Assembly (NCBI GenBank): GCA_900543155.1
Contig: UQQN01000059.1
Location: 1 to 14,974 of the forward strand
Length of the DNA: 14,974 nucleotides
Source: an uncultured Prevotella sp.
Lineage (GTDB): Bacteria > Bacteroidota > Bacteroidia > Bacteroidales > Bacteroidaceae
Direction: 5' to 3'
Made by a program: the position numbers and the translations under genes. Below are positions 13,323-14,974 of this stretch, piece after piece. Each line of letters opens with the position of its first letter. Positions within the stretch are counted from its first letter, which is position 1. The notes below the pieces were generated by a model that was not told the DNA's origin, searched no databases, and was given only the letters and a program-made list of their open reading frames with translations.

Positions 13323-14369
13323 TTAGTTTTTCTTCGTAATACGATCAAACAGATTTTTGTTGAAATTCTTAATATCTCGTCCCGTTTTATTTATTAAGTT
13401 TTCGGGCAAAGTTTTCCATTCATTAAAGAAGTCCGGAATTAACTGTAAGAGATTTTTTATGGGAAGTTGTGGCTTATCACCCTCCTGCTTATGTGAATTT
13501 ACAATCACATTAAACGCTTGATGATGAAGCAGTACGTCAATCACACGACCTGTCCAAAAAGGATCTCCATCATAATGTGCCACACCATCATGTTCACGTA
13601 CAATACGCAATTTATTCGTTCTAAACGATTTAACATGACTATTATCGGGTAATGTACCACTAAACAACTGAAAAGCCACCTGCGGAGCTTCTATCGCGTT
13701 AAAAGGTTCCATTACAACCACATCAAAGAGTCCATCCTTCATACTTGCATAAGGCGCTATAAAAGCATCATTGCCATATTGCGAAGCATTCGCACAAGCT
13801 ATCAAAAAAGCCTTGCACCTTTCACTTCCATTTTCATCTTCTATCACATACTCCTGTGGTTTATATTGCAAGCCCGACTTAAGTGTGTTCTCTACATACG
13901 TTAAAAGACCACGTTTTCCTGATGATGCAAATTTCTCGCTAATAAAAGCATCAAACCCCACACCACATGTACAAAAGAAAGGACGATCATTAATAGTGCC
14001 ATAATCTAACTTGTGCACCACACATTCATTAATAACCAAAATTGCCTTTTTTGCATTAATAGGAATACCTAAATGACGCGCCAAACCATTCCCCGATCCA
14101 CAAGGAATAATGCCCATAGCCGTATTCGTACCAACAAGGGCTCTACCGACCTCGTTTACAGTACCATCTCCACCCACTGCTACAACCACATCCACGCCTC
14201 TTTGCGCAGCTTGCTGGGCTATAAGCGTTGCATGGCCCGCATACTGCGTCTTTTCCACTTCTATGTCGTAAACATTTGTATCTGTCAGTTTTTCAACCAA
14301 TTTAGCAATACCTTGTTTGCGTTGTGTACCCGAAATGGGATTGATTATGTAGAGAATTCTTTTTTTCAT
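13323..14369 (-). CDS. Diacylglycerol/lipid kinase family protein (YegS/DagK-like)
   Basis: A 348-residue member of the DAGK-catalytic-domain family (YegS, DgkB), which phosphorylates lipid alcohols such as diacylglycerol using ATP. Motifs in order: INPISG (9-14), VVAVGGDGTVNEVG (62-75, with the nucleotide-binding GGDGT), IIPCGSGNGLARHLGIP (87-103), CGVGFDAFIS (135-144) and NASQYGNDAFIAPYASMKDG, whose Asp-Gly pair is conserved. Then comes YDGDPFW, where many homologues have DGE. About 50 residues after the kinase fold (from roughly 300) form a charged tail with no recognised domain. The ATG at 14369 gives the usual MKKRILYIINP; an ATG at 14405 would add 12 unlikely residues and sits upstream of the probable transcription start. 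The exact lipid substrate is unknown. The gene is convergent with fba and transcribed alone. Confidence 0.88.
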   Translation of the reverse strand: MKKRILYIINPISGTQRKQGIAKLVEKLTDTNVYDIEVEKTQYAGHATLIAQQAAQRGVDVVVAVGGDGTVNEVGRALVGTNTAMGIIPCGSGNGLARHLGIPINAKKAILVINECVVHKLDYGTINDRPFFCTCGVGFDAFISEKFASSGKRGLLTYVENTLKSGLQYKPQEYVIEDENGSERCKAFLIACANASQYGNDAFIAPYASMKDGLFDVVVMEPFNAIEAPQVAFQLFSGTLPDNSHVKSFRTNKLRIVREHDGVAHYDGDPFWTGRVIDVLLHHQAFNVIVNSHKQEGDKPQLPIKNLLQLIPDFFNEWKTLPENLINKTGRDIKNFNKNLFDRITKKN

Positions 14370-14394
14370 GAAATGTGAACATGTAACATTTCTG

Positions 14395-14402
14395 CAAAGA
14401 TA
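14395..14402 (-). promoter_or_regulatory. -7 promoter box for the lipid kinase gene
   Basis: Read on the minus strand this is TATCTTTG, a full match to TAnnTTTG. At 19 bp upstream the -33 position reads TTA rather than TTG (14422-14424). The start of transcription would fall near 14388, about 20 nt before the ATG at 14369, which argues against an initiation codon at 14405. Confidence 0.5.
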
Positions 14403-14405
14403 CAC

Positions 14406-14974
14406 ACATTATTGACAAAACTAAGACTTTTTCTATAAAAACTGATAGCCATAATCTTTTCCATCTCGTTATCTCATCACTTTTCCCTATAACACATTTC
14501 TACGCCTCGTAAAAGACAAACAACAACCAATCGTAATCTCTATTTACCAAGTAATTTTTATTCTATCCGAATTTACATAGTCAATCACAGTCCTTACAGC
14601 TTCATCAACCTTCTTTTGATTGCGCCTTACAATTTCCGTCTTCGATTTCTTTCTGTTATCTAAGTACGCTGGTATTTAATATTAGTTCAACATTCAACCA
14701 GGCAGTTCAAACATAACCTTTGCCCCAAATAAAGACAAACAACAATCAGTCATTATCACGATCATACAGATAGCGTATTTTACCCGTTTCGTAATATTTT
14801 TTAGTTGTCTTTCTCTCGAATATTTACCAACGTTCGGGTTTTTCTTATGCCCACCTGTCACAAAGAAAAGAATAGTCAAAACCACAAAAGTACCAAAAAT
14901 TTCTAACACCTTTAAGGTTGCACGCGAGGTTATTGGCATTCGCGAGGGCTACAACCACTTTGGTACTATGCACT
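14406..14974. other. 569-bp stretch without a convincing gene, possible decayed coding sequence
   Basis: No intact gene is recognised. On the minus strand one frame is open from 14939 to 14697 (81 residues with a hydrophobic segment LEIFGTFVVLTILFFVTGG). It then meets three stops within six codons (14694-14678) and is open again from 14675 to 14547, giving a charged peptide containing RKKSKTEIVRRNQKKVDEAV and ending DRIKITW. In another minus-strand frame (about 14823-14751) lies KKYYETGKIRYLYDRDND. These look protein-like and could be remnants of one or more dead genes. The stretch also has a 29-bp imperfect direct repeat (14512-14540 and 14731-14759), a minus-strand TACTTTTG box (14885-14892) and a plus-strand relative of the bamD promoter (14713-14730). 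None is proven functional. Confidence 0.4.

Noticed and set aside
14694..14939. 81-residue minus-strand frame as an intact membrane-protein gene
   Set aside because: It contains a promoter-like box, has no recognised homology, and nearby frames look equally fragmentary. Kept only as a possible remnant.
1..14974. CRISPR array, tRNA, rRNA, insertion sequence or phage genes
   Set aside because: No spaced identical repeats, no cloverleaf with a T-loop GGTTCRA motif, no transposase, integrase or phage structural gene was seen; gene content is housekeeping throughout.

Overview
The window is a stretch of core chromosome from a member of the Bacteroidota, most likely Bacteroidales and Prevotella-like. 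Several things point there. BamD, the omega-like subunit and a DUF4293 membrane protein lie side by side. Start codons lack Shine-Dalgarno sequences. Several genes are preceded by the Bacteroidetes-type promoter (TTG, 19-20 bp, TAnnTTTG). The genus is an inference from protein style, not from a search.

Layout. 1-210: AT-rich leader with a short direct repeat and a -7-like box. 211-1944 (+): bamD, rpoZ-like omega and DUF4293, the last two overlapping by ATGA. 2060-3288 (+): ssb, a hairpin, then a 4'-phosphopantetheinyl transferase. 3397-5016 (+): a YbiT/YkpA-like ABC-F ATPase with its own promoter and a degenerate second ATPase site. 5106-6965 (+): the chaperone pair grpE-dnaJ with a strong hairpin between the genes, closed by a clear terminator. 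7155-8456 (+): folC, whose promoter starts inside that terminator. 8617-10616 (+): pyrB-pyrI-flavin reductase, an apparent operon for aspartate transcarbamoylase plus an FMN-binding protein. 10699-11976 (+): glyA. 12102-13112 (+): a codon-optimised class II fructose-bisphosphate aldolase with a near-consensus promoter and a bidirectional terminator. 13323-14369 (-): a lipid/diacylglycerol kinase-family protein, convergent with the aldolase. 14406-14974: no convincing gene; it holds decayed-looking coding fragments on the minus strand, a 29-bp imperfect repeat and stray promoter-like boxes.

Together the genes cover outer-membrane assembly, transcription, replication/repair, carrier-protein activation, ribosome-associated ATPase function, protein folding, folate and one-carbon metabolism (folC, glyA), pyrimidine synthesis (pyrBI) and glycolysis/gluconeogenesis. 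I see no mobile element, CRISPR array, tRNA, rRNA or defence system, and no convincing new multi-gene system. The points worth a second look are regulatory structures (terminator/promoter overlap, the grpE-dnaJ hairpin, an inverted repeat before grpE), the one-sided degeneration of the ABC-F protein, the weakly acidic SSB tail, and the gene-poor right end. Three starts were placed downstream of the longest open frame (phosphopantetheinyl transferase, folC, lipid kinase) for the reasons given in each entry.
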